From contig CAKZTE010000002.1 of the NCBI GenBank assembly GCA_937923115.1, positions 1-49,385 of the forward strand: 49,385 nucleotides of DNA. The letters are read 5' to 3'. Position numbers and translations under genes: made by a program. Below the pieces are notes generated by a model. It ran no database searches. It saw only the letters and a list, made by a program, of their open reading frames with translations, and was not told where the DNA came from. The stretch comes from an uncultured Caulobacterales bacterium. GTDB taxonomy: Bacteria; Pseudomonadota; Alphaproteobacteria; Caulobacterales; Maricaulaceae. Below are positions 1 through 9,252 of the stretch, one piece after another (positions within the stretch are counted from its first letter, which is position 1; every line of letters begins with the position of its first letter).

Positions 1-1299
1 GAGCGTAATTTTGATTACGACCTTCTCTCCAAGACGACATTGTTTGAGAATGCCGTCGGCGACCTCGTCACACTCACACGCTTTGACAAGGCGAGCGGCA
101 AGGTCATCAATCAAACGGCAGAAATCATCTCCGCGCGGCGAGATACGGGTGTGGTCATGCGTGTGGACGGCAAAGTGGAAACACTGTCATGCTCGGGCCT
201 GACCGAGCGCGTGAGATTTAATAGCGCAGGCGAAGGACTGTCCGCCAAGCCTATAATGAGCGTGCAGGTGGATGCAGAGGCCGCAGGAGAGCAAGAAGTG
301 GTCGTAAGCTACCTTACATCTGGTCTCGGCTGGAAAGCGGATTACCGCATCGACCTGAAAGGCGCGATGGAAGGCAAACCCACCGGTACACGCGAGGCAT
401 CTTTGCTCGCATGGTTGACGCTATCAAACCGAACGGCGAAAGATTATTCGGACGTGCCGCTCGCGATTATTGCGGGGGATTTAAACCGTGACCGCGACAC
501 GCGCGCCGTCTCTCCACCCGAACCGTATTTGCAAGGGCAGTGCTATCCGATTGGGAGCACGAAGCGGGGGATTGCCGTGCGCATGAAAGAGAGCGTGCAA
601 CGGATGACAACCTTTAACGGAGTTTCCTCCTCTTCTTACTCAATGGGGATGCCACAAGCTATGGTCAGGCAAGAAATGGGAGACGAAATCGTCGTGACAG
701 GCGTACGCAAAGTCGCGACCGAAGAAAATGTCGGCGATTATAAGCTCTATCGCGTGCCGGGACTTGTTAGCGTGAAGCCCTATCAGACGAAACAGATTGC
801 GTTTTTGGATGAAGAGAGTGTCGAGGTGAACAGGTTCTACTCTGCGGTCGAGGTGGGCTTTCAGCAGCGCTCAAATCCGCTCATGTTGGGCGTCGCCTAT
901 GCGCTCAATAATTCTCGCGAGGATGGATTGGCGCGTGCGCTGCCCAAAGGTACCTACCGCATTTTTGATCACCGCGAAAACGGTCAAACCGTGTTTCTTG
1001 GCGAAGCTTATAAAGACAATTTGGCTGAAGATGAAAAAGTCGAACTTTACACGGTTCAGACTATGAGCGTGCAGATGAAAAGCGAGACTGATGGTTCGCG
1101 CCGTCCTGATAGCGTGACGCATAGCTTTTTTAATGCACTTGATGAAGATGTGCGCGTGAAACTAGAAAATAGAGGCATGGATTTGCGCGGTAAAAAACTC
1201 CGTGGTGCAGAGGCGTTTCGCGACCCAGACGAGATTATTCCGACGTGGTGGATTGATGTACCGAGTGAGAGTGTGGCTGAATTGAGCTATCGGAAATAA
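1..1299 (+). CDS. DUF4139 domain-containing protein, 3' part (5' end outside window)
   Basis: The reading frame is open from base 1, so the gene starts before the window; a TTG at 40 lies inside the conserved region and is not the start. The first residues (N-F-D-Y-D-L-L-S, then F-E-N-A-V-G-D) match the start of the conserved core of DUF4139 / MuiA-like proteins, in which a short N-terminal region precedes a large beta-rich domain. The W-K-A-D-Y-R segment near residue 112 and the C-terminal W-x-I-D-V-P followed by an E-L-S-Y end are also typical of this family. The function is not established; related proteins are probably envelope-associated. The gene is transcribed towards prs and ends before a strong hairpin terminator. 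Family assignment is confident, role is not. Confidence 0.8.
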   Translation, partial: ERNFDYDLLSKTTLFENAVGDLVTLTRFDKASGKVINQTAEIISARRDTGVVMRVDGKVETLSCSGLTERVRFNSAGEGLSAKPIMSVQVDAEAAGEQEVVVSYLTSGLGWKADYRIDLKGAMEGKPTGTREASLLAWLTLSNRTAKDYSDVPLAIIAGDLNRDRDTRAVSPPEPYLQGQCYPIGSTKRGIAVRMKESVQRMTTFNGVSSSSYSMGMPQAMVRQEMGDEIVVTGVRKVATEENVGDYKLYRVPGLVSVKPYQTKQIAFLDEESVEVNRFYSAVEVGFQQRSNPLMLGVAYALNNSREDGLARALPKGTYRIFDHRENGQTVFLGEAYKDNLAEDEKVELYTVQTMSVQMKSETDGSRRPDSVTHSFFNALDEDVRVKLENRGMDLRGKKLRGAEAFRDPDEIIPTWWIDVPSESVAELSYRK

Positions 1300-1340
1300 A
1301 GAGTCAGCCGAGTTCAAATCCAATAACATCGGTGAGAACC

Positions 1341-1376
1341 AAAACGCACACTAATTGTGTGCGCGTTTTCGTTCTT
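1341..1376. terminator. bidirectional rho-independent terminator between DUF4139 gene and prs
   Basis: Arms AAAACGCACAC (1341-1351) and GTGTGCGCGTTTT (1357-1369) pair with a 2-nt bulge around a 5-nt loop. A T-rich tract follows on the plus strand and TTTT follows on the minus strand, so it can serve both convergent genes. Confidence 0.8.
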
Positions 1377-1380
1377 TCTC

Positions 1381-1401
1381 GGCTTTTGCTTCGCAAAAGC
1401 C
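1381..1401. terminator. second perfect hairpin at the 3' end of prs
   Basis: GGCTTTTGC and GCAAAAGCC form a perfect 9-bp stem with a TTC loop, ending two bases before the prs stop codon. It has only a short T stretch on the plus strand, so it may be an auxiliary terminator or a 3'-end-stabilising hairpin. Confidence 0.5.
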
Positions 1402-1402
1402 T

Positions 1403-2344
1403 TTAATCAAACAACTTACTGACGGACTCGTCATTGGCGATTCTGCGGATGGCTTCGCCTAGGAGTTTAGCGACAGAGAGTTCGCGGATTTTCTCGCAGT
1501 CTTTGACCTTTTGCGGCTGACCAATTGTATCGCAAATTACGACTTCGGTAAGCTCTGAGTCTGTGATGCGCTGCACCGCGGGGTCAGAGAGAACGCCGTG
1601 GGTAATATAGGCGGAGACAGAGTTTGCGCCGTGATCTTTGAGCGCTTTGGCCGCGTTACAAAGCGTACCGCCTGAGTCGATAATATCATCCAGCAAGATA
1701 CAACTACGGCCCGCGACATCACCGATAATGTTCATAACCTCGGCTTCACCCGCTTTGGGACGGCGTTTGTCGACGATTGCGATATCTGCGTTAAAATGCT
1801 TAGCAAGACTACGTGTCCGTACCACACCACCTGTATCAGGAGAGACGAACATGAGTTTGTCACGGTCTTTTTGGGAGAACTTGTCTCGTAGATCCGTCTC
1901 AAATACGGGCTGTCCAAAAAGGTTATCTGTTGGAATATCAAAGAAGCCCTGTATTTGGCCTGCGTGCAAGTCCATTGTCAAAACGCGGTCCGCGCCCGCT
2001 TCGGAAATCAGGTTGGCGACAAGCTTAGCTGTGATGGGAGTGCGCCCCCCGACTTTGCGATCTTGGCGCGCATATCCAAAATAGGGAATAACCGCTGTAA
2101 TACGTTTGGCGGAGGCCCGCATTAGCGCGTCAATAATAATCAAAAGCTCCATCAAATGATCATTGGCAGGCGCAGCCGTGGGCTGAATGATAAAGACGTC
2201 TTCACCGCGCACATTCTCATTAATACGGACGAAAATTTCTTGGTCGCGAAACCGTTCAATATCCATTGAGGTTAAAGGGATGTCTAGGACATCGGCAATT
2301 TCAGAAGCAAGTTTAGGATTGGACGTACCGCTGATAATTTTCAT
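1403..2344 (-). CDS. prs: ribose-phosphate pyrophosphokinase
   Basis: Makes phosphoribosyl pyrophosphate from ribose 5-phosphate and ATP, the precursor for purines, pyrimidines, His, Trp and NAD; cytosolic. The 313-residue length is normal. Visible signatures are [11 protein letters not shown] in the catalytic region near residue 125, the F-G-Y-A-R-Q-D-R loop near residue 90, and the PRPP-binding [10 protein letters not shown] near residue 218. The ATG is preceded by AGGAAA at good spacing. It is the last gene of a minus-strand run that begins with lgt, but an 80-base gap separates it from pgeF, so it may have its own promoter. Confidence 0.97.
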   Translation of the reverse strand: MKIISGTSNPKLASEIADVLDIPLTSMDIERFRDQEIFVRINENVRGEDVFIIQPTAAPANDHLMELLIIIDALMRASAKRITAVIPYFGYARQDRKVGGRTPITAKLVANLISEAGADRVLTMDLHAGQIQGFFDIPTDNLFGQPVFETDLRDKFSQKDRDKLMFVSPDTGGVVRTRSLAKHFNADIAIVDKRRPKAGEAEVMNIIGDVAGRSCILLDDIIDSGGTLCNAAKALKDHGANSVSAYITHGVLSDPAVQRITDSELTEVVICDTIGQPQKVKDCEKIRELSVAKLLGEAIRRIANDESVSKLFD

Positions 2345-2424
2345 GCCGTTTTTCCTGTTAACATTTCGTTAGGATTTGGCTTGCTTTAGGCAAACTGCCG
2401 CGCCTTGTAAACACCCACTAAAGC

Positions 2425-3198
2425 CTAGCGAAGCATTATCGCAGAAATATTACGTCCATAGTCAACAATATCTTTATGGGTGTTATATCTGTAACTAAAA
2501 TAGTCGTTTGGCTGTGCATATGTACAGTCGGGCAAGGCCGCGATTCGGGTTAAGCCAGCGTCTTTCAGCCGGTGAAGAATAAAAGCTTTAAGGTCGAAAT
2601 GCGGTTGGCGCGGGCCGCTTTCTTTTTCGGGCCCAAGGCGAAAGAAACTGTCATAGATTTCGCGCTCCCCGATAAATGTATCGCGAAAACTCTCGCCAAC
2701 TTCATAGCTAGGCTGGCTTATGCAAGGGCCAAGCACAGCAGATATAGCCTCGCGCCGCGCGCCCAATTCAACCATAGTCTCAATGGTTGCGTCTGTAATA
2801 CCAGACAACGCACCGCGCCATCCTGCATGACACGCGCCTATGATGGCTGCGTCTGTGTCGGCAAATAAAACAGGTCCGCAATCTGCCGATAGCGCAGAAA
2901 GTGCAACGCCAGACAAGCGGGTCACCATACCATCAGCTTTGGGGCGCTCCGTAAACGGCGCGTCTATGATAACAACTTCGCGGCTATGGACCTGACGTAA
3001 GGAAAGTAAGTGTTCCGCGTTCAAAACATGCGTAATTCGCGCGCGGTTCTCGGTGACTTTTTCAGTAGCATCGCCAGAATCATATCCCGCATTCAGGCTC
3101 TCGTATTGCTCTAATGACACGCCGCCCTTGCGGCCAAAAAACCCATGATTGATTTGGCGATGTTCAAGCAGCGCATGTGTCTTGAACGGAAGCGTCAT
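2425..3198 (-). CDS. pgeF: PgeF/YfiH-family laccase-domain protein (purine nucleoside phosphorylase-like)
   Basis: Member of the PF02578 family (YfiH/YlmD, PgeF in E. coli). Family members are reported to have purine nucleoside phosphorylase or adenosine deaminase activity, or to edit peptidoglycan precursors carrying a wrong amino acid. Conserved metal-ligand segments are visible: N-H-G-F-F near the N-terminus, D-C-G-P-V-L-F-A-D, and C-H-A-G-W-R-G. A longer reading frame reaches 3249, but the ATG at 3198 forms an ATGA overlap with the stop of the upstream methyltransferase gene, so I chose it; this gives 257 residues. Translationally coupled to its neighbour. Family certain, substrate not. 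Confidence 0.9.
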   Translation of the reverse strand: MTLPFKTHALLEHRQINHGFFGRKGGVSLEQYESLNAGYDSGDATEKVTENRARITHVLNAEHLLSLRQVHSREVVIIDAPFTERPKADGMVTRLSGVALSALSADCGPVLFADTDAAIIGACHAGWRGALSGITDATIETMVELGARREAISAVLGPCISQPSYEVGESFRDTFIGEREIYDSFFRLGPEKESGPRQPHFDLKAFILHRLKDAGLTRIAALPDCTYAQPNDYFSYRYNTHKDIVDYGRNISAIMLR

Positions 3199-4313
3199 AG
3201 AAACTCGCGAAAGCCGAGGGGCAGGGGCAGACCAGTGGATTGAAAACATATCGCTTTGAACAAAACGCCCATTTCCTCGCCATCCATTAAGCGATGTAGT
3301 TGGCGTGCAATCTTTGCGCGCGCATCGGCATTGCTGCTTGATTTTGACAATGCGACCGCCCGCATTTCTATCCCAAGTTTGGATAAGAGTTCGCGCTGCG
3401 TAACCGCATGCGTAACGGGCAGTGCGGCTTCCCTGGCGATGTCTTGCAGGGCCGCGAAATCTACACGCGCGGTCAAGTCTGTATTGCCAGGGTCCGAAAA
3501 TACACCAACCTTTTCATGACGTTTGAGCGCTTGCAGCGTGTCCCCAAATTCAGTTGTGTCTGGTCCGTAATCGATAAATAGCGCGCGGCAAGGATGCTGC
3601 CCAAAACGCTCCGAGAGTTGATCAATTATATGCCGAGCGCTGGGACAGAGTTCCACAAGATCATCGGTTTTAGCATCATCAATGTCACGCGGTAAATCTT
3701 GCTGTAAAACCCCTGAAATGGCGACAGGCGAGACGCCAAAGCTGAGGCGATTGTCACTGTCAAGTGCAACAAGCCGCTCATGCCAGCCCGCCCGGCCAGC
3801 AAAGGGGTCTTTTTGGATGAACTGCCTAATAGGCAAGCAGTCGAGAAATTCGTTCCCGATAATTATAGAAGGTCCATTAGCGGCTTTGGAAAGATCGCCG
3901 GCCCAATTTACAGGGACATTGGCACCGGAAAGTGTTTTGGCCTGAACGGCTTCTAGGGCGGCACTGGCCTCAATTAACGTCACAGAAACGGCTTTGATGA
4001 AGTCTTTATCCAGCGCCCCAGTACGCAAAATATCGCTCATCATAATCCCGCGTCCAGGGCCAAGTTCCACAAGGTTGACGTTTGGCGGTCGTCCTAAATC
4101 TATCCAGCTTTGAATGCACCACAGGCCAATGACTTCGCCAAACATTTGGCTGATTTCGGGTGCCGTAATAAAATCGCCATCACTACCGAGCGGGTCGCGC
4201 GTGGGATAATAACCTGCCGTTGGGTCGAGCAAACAGATTGCCATATATTCCGCCACGCTCATTGGGCCTTCGGCTGTGATGCGGGCCTTTATGCGGGTTT
4301 CAAGCTCTTTCAT
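3195..4313 (-). CDS. class I SAM-dependent methyltransferase, MidA/NDUFAF7 family
   Basis: Bacterial homologue of mitochondrial NDUFAF7, which dimethylates an arginine in a complex I subunit. The SAM-binding glycine motif E-L-G-P-G-R-G is near residue 84, followed by the family signature G-N-E-F-L-D-C-L-P-I near residue 152; the N-terminus starts with the usual helical region and a T-A-G-Y-Y segment. 372 residues is typical. The start overlaps the lgt stop as ATGA and the stop overlaps the pgeF start, so lgt, this gene and pgeF form a tightly coupled operon; this order is familiar in alphaproteobacteria. The bacterial substrate is presumed, not shown. Confidence 0.93.
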   Translation of the reverse strand: MKELETRIKARITAEGPMSVAEYMAICLLDPTAGYYPTRDPLGSDGDFITAPEISQMFGEVIGLWCIQSWIDLGRPPNVNLVELGPGRGIMMSDILRTGALDKDFIKAVSVTLIEASAALEAVQAKTLSGANVPVNWAGDLSKAANGPSIIIGNEFLDCLPIRQFIQKDPFAGRAGWHERLVALDSDNRLSFGVSPVAISGVLQQDLPRDIDDAKTDDLVELCPSARHIIDQLSERFGQHPCRALFIDYGPDTTEFGDTLQALKRHEKVGVFSDPGNTDLTARVDFAALQDIAREAALPVTHAVTQRELLSKLGIEMRAVALSKSSSNADARAKIARQLHRLMDGEEMGVLFKAICFQSTGLPLPLGFREFL

Positions 4314-5191
4314 TCTGCGTCTGGTTCAGCAAGACGCTTCGGTGCGACTGGCGGGCGGCGCTGCGCCCAGACAATTATGAGAAGCCCAATTAGAACCATG
4401 GGCACAGAATAGCTCATGCCGCGCGTTAACGGGCCAAACAGGGCTGCATCGGGTTCACGGAAAAACTCTACGAAAATACGAAAGACCCCATACCCTAGAA
4501 AGAATATCCCTGCCGCTGTACCAGGCTTGGTGAGAGCCTTGAATTTATGCGTGGCCAACCGAATGAGAAGCCAAAGGGCAATCCCTTCAAGCGCAGCTTC
4601 GTAAAGCTGGCTGGGGTGCCGCGGCTGTGATGTTGGGTCAGAATTGAATATAAACGCCCATGGTACATTTGCTGGACGCCCATATAGCTCTTGGTTCACA
4701 AAATTCCCAAACAGGCGCACCATGAAAATGCCGAGCGGCGCACCTACGGCGGCCATATCCGCCACACGCCACAATTCGATTTTCGTTTTGCGCGCGAACA
4801 GCCAAACAGCAGCGCACACGCCTGCAAAACCGCCGTGAAAGGCCATGCCGCCTTCCCATATTTTAAAAATAGCGATGGGGTCATTTACAATCATTTCTGG
4901 CGTATAAAGCAGAACCGAACCCAGCCGTCCGCCAATGATAATACCAAACAAGGTATACATCATCAGGTCGTCGAGATTTTGTTTGCTTGGTATAATAGCA
5001 TTTCCGCGGGTAATGCCGTTGGGTATCCAAATCTCGCGGTTCTTAACGCAAGAAATAGCGTAAAACAGGGCGAGCATGATGCCAACAATATAAGATACAC
5101 CATACCACTTTACCGAGAAATTCCCGATAGAAAATACGTTCGGACTAATCCAATCAGGAAAGGGTATAGCGTTAATTATAACAGCAAGCAT
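4310..5191 (-). CDS. lgt: prolipoprotein diacylglyceryl transferase
   Basis: Inner-membrane enzyme that transfers a diacylglyceryl group from phosphatidylglycerol to the lipobox cysteine of prolipoproteins, the first step of lipoprotein maturation. The sequence shows about seven hydrophobic segments, the signature G-G-R-L-G-S-V-L-L-Y near residue 103, and R-H-P-S-Q-L-Y-E near residue 190, all characteristic of Lgt. Length of 293 residues is normal. Several likely lipoproteins in this window (at 20889, 30977 and 46562) would be its substrates. First gene of the lgt / MidA-like / pgeF operon, divergent from the UbiK-like gene across a 129-base gap. Confidence 0.97.
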   Translation of the reverse strand: MLAVIINAIPFPDWISPNVFSIGNFSVKWYGVSYIVGIMLALFYAISCVKNREIWIPNGITRGNAIIPSKQNLDDLMMYTLFGIIIGGRLGSVLLYTPEMIVNDPIAIFKIWEGGMAFHGGFAGVCAAVWLFARKTKIELWRVADMAAVGAPLGIFMVRLFGNFVNQELYGRPANVPWAFIFNSDPTSQPRHPSQLYEAALEGIALWLLIRLATHKFKALTKPGTAAGIFFLGYGVFRIFVEFFREPDAALFGPLTRGMSYSVPMVLIGLLIIVWAQRRPPVAPKRLAEPDAE

Positions 5192-5320
5192 AGCGGCATA
5201 TCCAATTCTGGGCGCGACGATTCTTTACAGGCGCAGTACTAGAAAAGGTGCTACACCGCTCCTATCTATATTTAAAGGGCAAAGCGCCCGCAAAATTTAA
5301 GTGTAGGAATAGAGGCTAGC

Positions 5321-5677
5321 ATGCAAAGCAAATCAAAACCATTTGATGATTTATCAAACCTTATGACCAATGCCATGGGCGCTGTTAAAGGCGTCGGGGA
5401 TGAAGTTAAGGCCATGGGCCGCGCCCGCGCAGAGAGTTTGATTGCTGATATGGATCTTGTAGGCCGAGACGAATTTGAAGTCTTTAAGAAGGTCATCGAG
5501 GCTCAGCGCGCCGAAATAGAGAGTTTGAAAGCGCAAGTCGCCAAGTTCTCGCCCGCGTCCGCCGCTAAGAAAAAAACTGCGCCAAAGCGCGCGTCGACTA
5601 TTCCCGCCGCGTCCAAAGCCGCTGCAAAGGCTGCGAAGAAACCGGTAACTAAGCGTAAACCTACGAAAAAAGCATAG
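5321..5677 (+). CDS. ubiK: UbiK-like accessory factor (BMFP/YqiC family) with Lys/Ala-rich tail
   Basis: Residues 1-75 match the BMFP (YqiC/UbiK) family: amphipathic N-terminus, then D-E-F-E-V-F-K-K-V-I and a trimeric coiled-coil region rich in E/A/L. In gammaproteobacteria UbiK assists aerobic ubiquinone biosynthesis. Here the coiled coil is followed by about 40 residues made almost only of K, A, P, S, T and R (K-K-K-T-A-P-K-R, then A-A-K-A-A-K-K), a histone-H1-like tail that makes the protein longer than the usual 80-100 residues. RBS GAGG is present before the ATG. Role in quinone synthesis is inferred from family only. Confidence 0.82.
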   Translation: MQSKSKPFDDLSNLMTNAMGAVKGVGDEVKAMGRARAESLIADMDLVGRDEFEVFKKVIEAQRAEIESLKAQVAKFSPASAAKKKTAPKRASTIPAASKAAAKAAKKPVTKRKPTKKA

Positions 5678-5823
5678 TGTTGCAGGTGAAGGACGCTTAC
5701 GCACAGCTATAATTAGTTACCCACAAAGCCCAAAATACTACATCTTGTAAAATCTGTCTGGTTTCGTAGCCTTATCTTATATTAAGAATCGCTGCGGTCG
5801 CTAAAGCGTTGGACAGGAAGACT

Positions 5824-6357
5824 ATGAATATTGCGGATACACGATGTGTTAGGCCAAATCCGGGCCTTCAAACGGCTACGGCGCTTCGCCCTAATCCGCT
5901 TGATGTGTTTGAACGCATCGCGATTGCGGAACACTATGATTTTGAGCGTGTTAGCCTAAATGAGATTCATATCAATATGGCGGGGCAATGGTCCGACCAT
6001 GATATTTCTTTGACATGGAACGCTGCTAACGAGTCCGTTCAGCTTTTTCTAATATTTGAAGGACGCCTTCCTGGCGGTCGGACAGACGACATTTGCCGCC
6101 TTATGAGCCTCATTAATGAACGTCTTTCTGCGGGCCACTTTGATTTCTGGAACAAAAACAATGCCATGGTTTATCGAAATGCGCAATCATTGCGCGGCGG
6201 TGCGCCCCTGCGGACTGAGCAAGCAATGGACATGTTAGCCTTGTCGCTTGATGCGGCAGAGCGAGGCTATCCAGCCTGCCAGTATGTCATATGGGCTGGG
6301 AAGTCACCAGAGGATGCGCTGACAGCGGCTCTCGTTGACCTCGCGGCAAATGTGTAA
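5824..6357 (+). CDS. YbjN domain-containing protein
   Basis: Belongs to the YbjN family (PF10722), which has a type III secretion chaperone-like fold; its molecular role is unknown. Conserved features include the central W-N-A-A-N-E-S-V-Q-L-F segment, the R-L-M-S-L-I-N helix and F-W-N near residue 112, and the C-terminal helical A-A-E-R-G-Y-P-A. A TTG lies at 5809, but the ATG at 5824 has AGGAAG three bases ahead of it and gives 177 residues, so I use it. Its stop overlaps the proC start (TAATG), so the pair is translationally coupled; that linkage is common in alphaproteobacteria and unexplained. Confidence 0.85.
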   Translation: MNIADTRCVRPNPGLQTATALRPNPLDVFERIAIAEHYDFERVSLNEIHINMAGQWSDHDISLTWNAANESVQLFLIFEGRLPGGRTDDICRLMSLINERLSAGHFDFWNKNNAMVYRNAQSLRGGAPLRTEQAMDMLALSLDAAERGYPACQYVIWAGKSPEDALTAALVDLAANV

Positions 6358-7175
6358 TGGTACCCGATAATTATTTGGTTGTCGGTGCAGGCCGAATGGG
6401 CGGCGCATTACTCGCGGGATGGCTAAGCGACCCCGTAAGCGGTGTTATCCCAGAACACCTTTACATCATCGATCCGCATATGGGCGAAGACGCTAAAGCG
6501 GCAATACATGCAGGCGCAACCGAGATTACGGCTAATCATAAAGCGATGGGGAAAGTTGACGTTGTCCTTTTGGCGATAAAGCCGCAGGCCTTTGATAATA
6601 TCGCGCCTGTCGTTGCCGCAAACCTCGCCGAGGGCGCGTTGGTGATTTCCATTCTTGCGGGGACAACGATTGAGGCCCTGACGGCGGCATTCCCGAATCA
6701 ACATGTTGTACGCGCTATGCCCAATACGCCCGCCGCCGTTGGTGCAGGTATGACGGCGTTTACTTGCTCGAAAAAAGTGACAGAGCGGCAGGCGCGAACG
6801 GCTGAACGCCTCTTAAAAGCAGGCGGCAAAGTCCACGAAGTCGAAAACGAGCATATGATTGACGTTGTCACAGCCGTTTCAGGCTCTGGTCCAGCCTATG
6901 TTTTTCATATGGTTGAAGCTTTGGAGGCGGCAGCGCTTGAAGCGGGATTGCCAGCGGATATTGCCCCAGAGTTTGCGCGGCAAACAATCGTCGGGGCTGG
7001 GGCACTGCTGGGCGGAACACAGGTCAGCGCGAGCGATCTACGGGTTGCTGTGACCTCACCCAATGGAACAACTCAAGCCGCGCTAGATGTTCTCATGCCT
7101 GCGCTTCCCGCCTTGATGCGCGAGACAGTCAAAGCCGCCTTACAACGGGCCAAGGAACTTGCTCGCGGCGGGTAA
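6357..7175 (+). CDS. proC: pyrroline-5-carboxylate reductase
   Basis: Catalyses the NADPH-dependent last step of proline biosynthesis. An N-terminal Rossmann motif G-A-G-R-M-G-G-A starts at residue 9, I-K-P-Q follows near residue 75, R-A-M-P-N-T-P-A near residue 120, and the helical C-terminal domain carries S-G-S-G-P-A-Y and S-P-N-G-T-T. The length of 272 residues is standard. Starts inside the stop codon of the YbjN gene. It opposes the proline-degrading PutA encoded at 33136-36228. Ends four bases before the stop of the convergent histidine kinase gene, with no room for a separate terminator. Confidence 0.96.
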   Translation: MVPDNYLVVGAGRMGGALLAGWLSDPVSGVIPEHLYIIDPHMGEDAKAAIHAGATEITANHKAMGKVDVVLLAIKPQAFDNIAPVVAANLAEGALVISILAGTTIEALTAAFPNQHVVRAMPNTPAAVGAGMTAFTCSKKVTERQARTAERLLKAGGKVHEVENEHMIDVVTAVSGSGPAYVFHMVEALEAAALEAGLPADIAPEFARQTIVGAGALLGGTQVSASDLRVAVTSPNGTTQAALDVLMPALPALMRETVKAALQRAKELARGG

Positions 7176-7178
7176 AGG

Positions 7179-8501
7179 CTAGATCGGCAAGCGAATGCTT
7201 GCTTTTAATCCGCCCAACTCGCTTTTGGAAAGTGATAAAAAACCGCCATGACTCTGCACAATATCGCGCGTGATTGACAGGCCAAGCCCAACACCGTCGC
7301 GGTTTTGATTTCGGGCAGGATCAAGCCGATTAAAAGGCTTTAAAGCTAGCTGTATCGCGTCCTCTGGTATCCCTGGACCGTCATCATCAACAATGATGAA
7401 GACGGCCTGCGATGTCTGCGAGATTGATATGGCAACATCATCCGCAAAGTCCTGTGCATTATTCAAAAGGTTTGTTATGGCGCGTTCAAGGGCCAGTGGC
7501 TTTATGGGCGCGCTCGGGTTGCCAGTTACATCCAATCGGGCTTTTGGGGACTCCATTTTTTCAATCACGCTTTCGATGAATGGCCGAAGGGGCGTCATCA
7601 CGGCCGTTTCGCCGGTCAAACCGCGGGCAAAGTCGAGATAGCCGTTTAGCATGGTCTCCATGTCCTTCACATCGCGCTTGGCGGCAAGGACATTGTCCGT
7701 TTCGTCTTGCAACGCAAGGAACAGTTTTAACCGCGTAAGGGGCGTACGTAAATCATGACTGACGCCGGCAAGAAAGACGGCGCGCTGATCTATGAAACGC
7801 TTGATACGTCCTCGCATGCGCAGGAATGACTGCCCCGCCAACCTTACCTCTGCGGCTCCGCTTGGTTTGAAATTTGAAGTGTCTTGCCCGCGGCCAAAAC
7901 GATTAGCAGCCTCCGCTAGCTGGGCAATCGGCTTGGCTTGGTTGCGGATGAAAACAATGCTGACAAGGGTCAGCAAAACTGTTGCGGTCAGTAGCCAAAA
8001 TAAAAAGACAAAGCCCGTGGGAGCAAAGACACGCTCGCGCGCTGCAAAAAATCGTAACACGCCTTCGTCGACCTCAACGCGAATATCAATATGATTAGGG
8101 TAGCGTGTGGTATCAAACCAAAAAGGGTCGGTTAACGCTTGGTCTAATGATTGCCGTAGAGTGGAGTCAAGGGCGGAAAAAAATGCCCTTCTAGTGGTCA
8201 AAGGCAGGCTATCATCTTCTTCAAGCGCCACCGACAACTCCATGTTTGGGCGCAGCATCGCATCAAGACCTTCGGCACGCTTCTCGCTAGGGTCTTGCTT
8301 ATATAGCTGCACCGCAACTGAAATGTCCGCCGCGACACTCGCCGATAAATTTGCCGTTACGGTTGCCCAATGCGCGTTAAAGAAAAAATAAGTCACGACC
8401 ATTTGCATCATCACAATTGGAAGAATAATGATAAGCAAGACGCGCGCGTAAAGCCCTTTGGGGAGGCGGGAGCGAATAAATGCGGGCGAGCTAATCTTCA
8501 C
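7179..8501 (-). CDS. EnvZ-like sensor histidine kinase
   Basis: Inner-membrane sensor of an OmpR-type two-component system. Transmembrane segment about 21-43, periplasmic domain to about 160, second segment about 163-187, then a HAMP region. The phospho-acceptor H249 lies in S-H-D-L-R-T-P-L, followed by the N-box (N-L-L-N-N-A), D-D-D-G-P-G-I-P and G-V-G-L-G-L-S. Starts with GTG and no strong RBS, 12 bases after the response regulator stop, so it is probably translated with it. The signal is unknown; the EnvZ resemblance in layout does not prove osmosensing. Confidence 0.92.
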   Translation of the reverse strand: MKISSPAFIRSRLPKGLYARVLLIIILPIVMMQMVVTYFFFNAHWATVTANLSASVAADISVAVQLYKQDPSEKRAEGLDAMLRPNMELSVALEEDDSLPLTTRRAFFSALDSTLRQSLDQALTDPFWFDTTRYPNHIDIRVEVDEGVLRFFAARERVFAPTGFVFLFWLLTATVLLTLVSIVFIRNQAKPIAQLAEAANRFGRGQDTSNFKPSGAAEVRLAGQSFLRMRGRIKRFIDQRAVFLAGVSHDLRTPLTRLKLFLALQDETDNVLAAKRDVKDMETMLNGYLDFARGLTGETAVMTPLRPFIESVIEKMESPKARLDVTGNPSAPIKPLALERAITNLLNNAQDFADDVAISISQTSQAVFIIVDDDGPGIPEDAIQLALKPFNRLDPARNQNRDGVGLGLSITRDIVQSHGGFLSLSKSELGGLKASIRLPI

Positions 8502-8513
8502 GGCGGCGGCGAG

Positions 8514-9230
8514 CTAGCTTGGCGTATCAGCCAGGAGGCGGTAACCAAGGCCGCGAACAGTAAGCAAGTAAGCGGGTTCAGCAGGATTGTCTTCGATTTT
8601 GCGGCGCAGCCGCGTCATCTGAACATCGACGGCGCGTTCTGATTTTGCCGTAATTTTTTCGGACAACGCATGACGGCTTACAGGCGCGCCGGCGCGTTTA
8701 GCAAGCAGGGTCAGCAAAGCTTCCTCGCCCGTTGTCAGGGCAACGCGATCGCCGCTGCGAGTGAGCTCTAGCCGCTCTAAATCATATTGCCATGGCCCAA
8801 AGCTAATCTGAGTTGCTGGCGCGGTCAGGCCCACGCGCCTAAAGATTGCTTCAATACGCAGCACAAGTTCCTCGGGCTCAAAGGGTTTAGAGAGATAATC
8901 ATCTGCGCCTGCCTTCAAGCCTTCAATGCGATCCTCTGCTTCCCCGCGCGCGGTTAGCAAAATGACAGGCATATCATTCTCCTCGCGCAGGCTACGTGTA
9001 AATTCAAACCCTGTTTCGCCAGGCATCATCACATCAACAATTAAGAGGTCAAATTCTAGTGTGAGCATAAGCTGGCGCGCGGCGGCGGTGTTAGCCACAG
9101 TCGATACGCGGAAGCCGCATTTGCCAAGATAGCTGGCCAATAGCTGACGAATACGATCATCATCGTCGATGACTAAGAGGTGGACATCATGCCGAATGAG
9201 CATGTCGCTTTCCGATGTTGCGGGTTTCAA
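8514..9230 (-). CDS. OmpR-family response regulator
   Basis: Receiver domain with acidic pocket D-D-D-D at 22-25, phospho-acceptor D66 in I-V-D-V-M-M-P and conserved K115 in L-S-K-P-F; the C-terminal half is a winged helix with the R-A-V-D-V-Q-M-T-R-L-R-R-K-I recognition region. I keep the TTG start at 9230 because AGGAG lies six bases before it; an internal ATG at 9203 has only GGAAAG upstream and would trim nine poorly conserved residues. Partner of the downstream kinase. Tandem repeats with 12-base period lie just upstream and could be autoregulatory sites. Divergent from ilvE. Confidence 0.92.
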   Translation of the reverse strand: MKPATSESDMLIRHDVHLLVIDDDDRIRQLLASYLGKCGFRVSTVANTAAARQLMLTLEFDLLIVDVMMPGETGFEFTRSLREENDMPVILLTARGEAEDRIEGLKAGADDYLSKPFEPEELVLRIEAIFRRVGLTAPATQISFGPWQYDLERLELTRSGDRVALTTGEEALLTLLAKRAGAPVSRHALSEKITAKSERAVDVQMTRLRRKIEDNPAEPAYLLTVRGLGYRLLADTPS

Positions 9231-9252
9231 TTCTTACTCCTATCGTAGCGCG

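Noticed and set aside
2425-3249. PgeF start at 3249
   Set aside because: Would add 17 unlike residues and overlap the upstream gene by more than 50 bases; the ATGA overlap at 3198 is the usual coupling.
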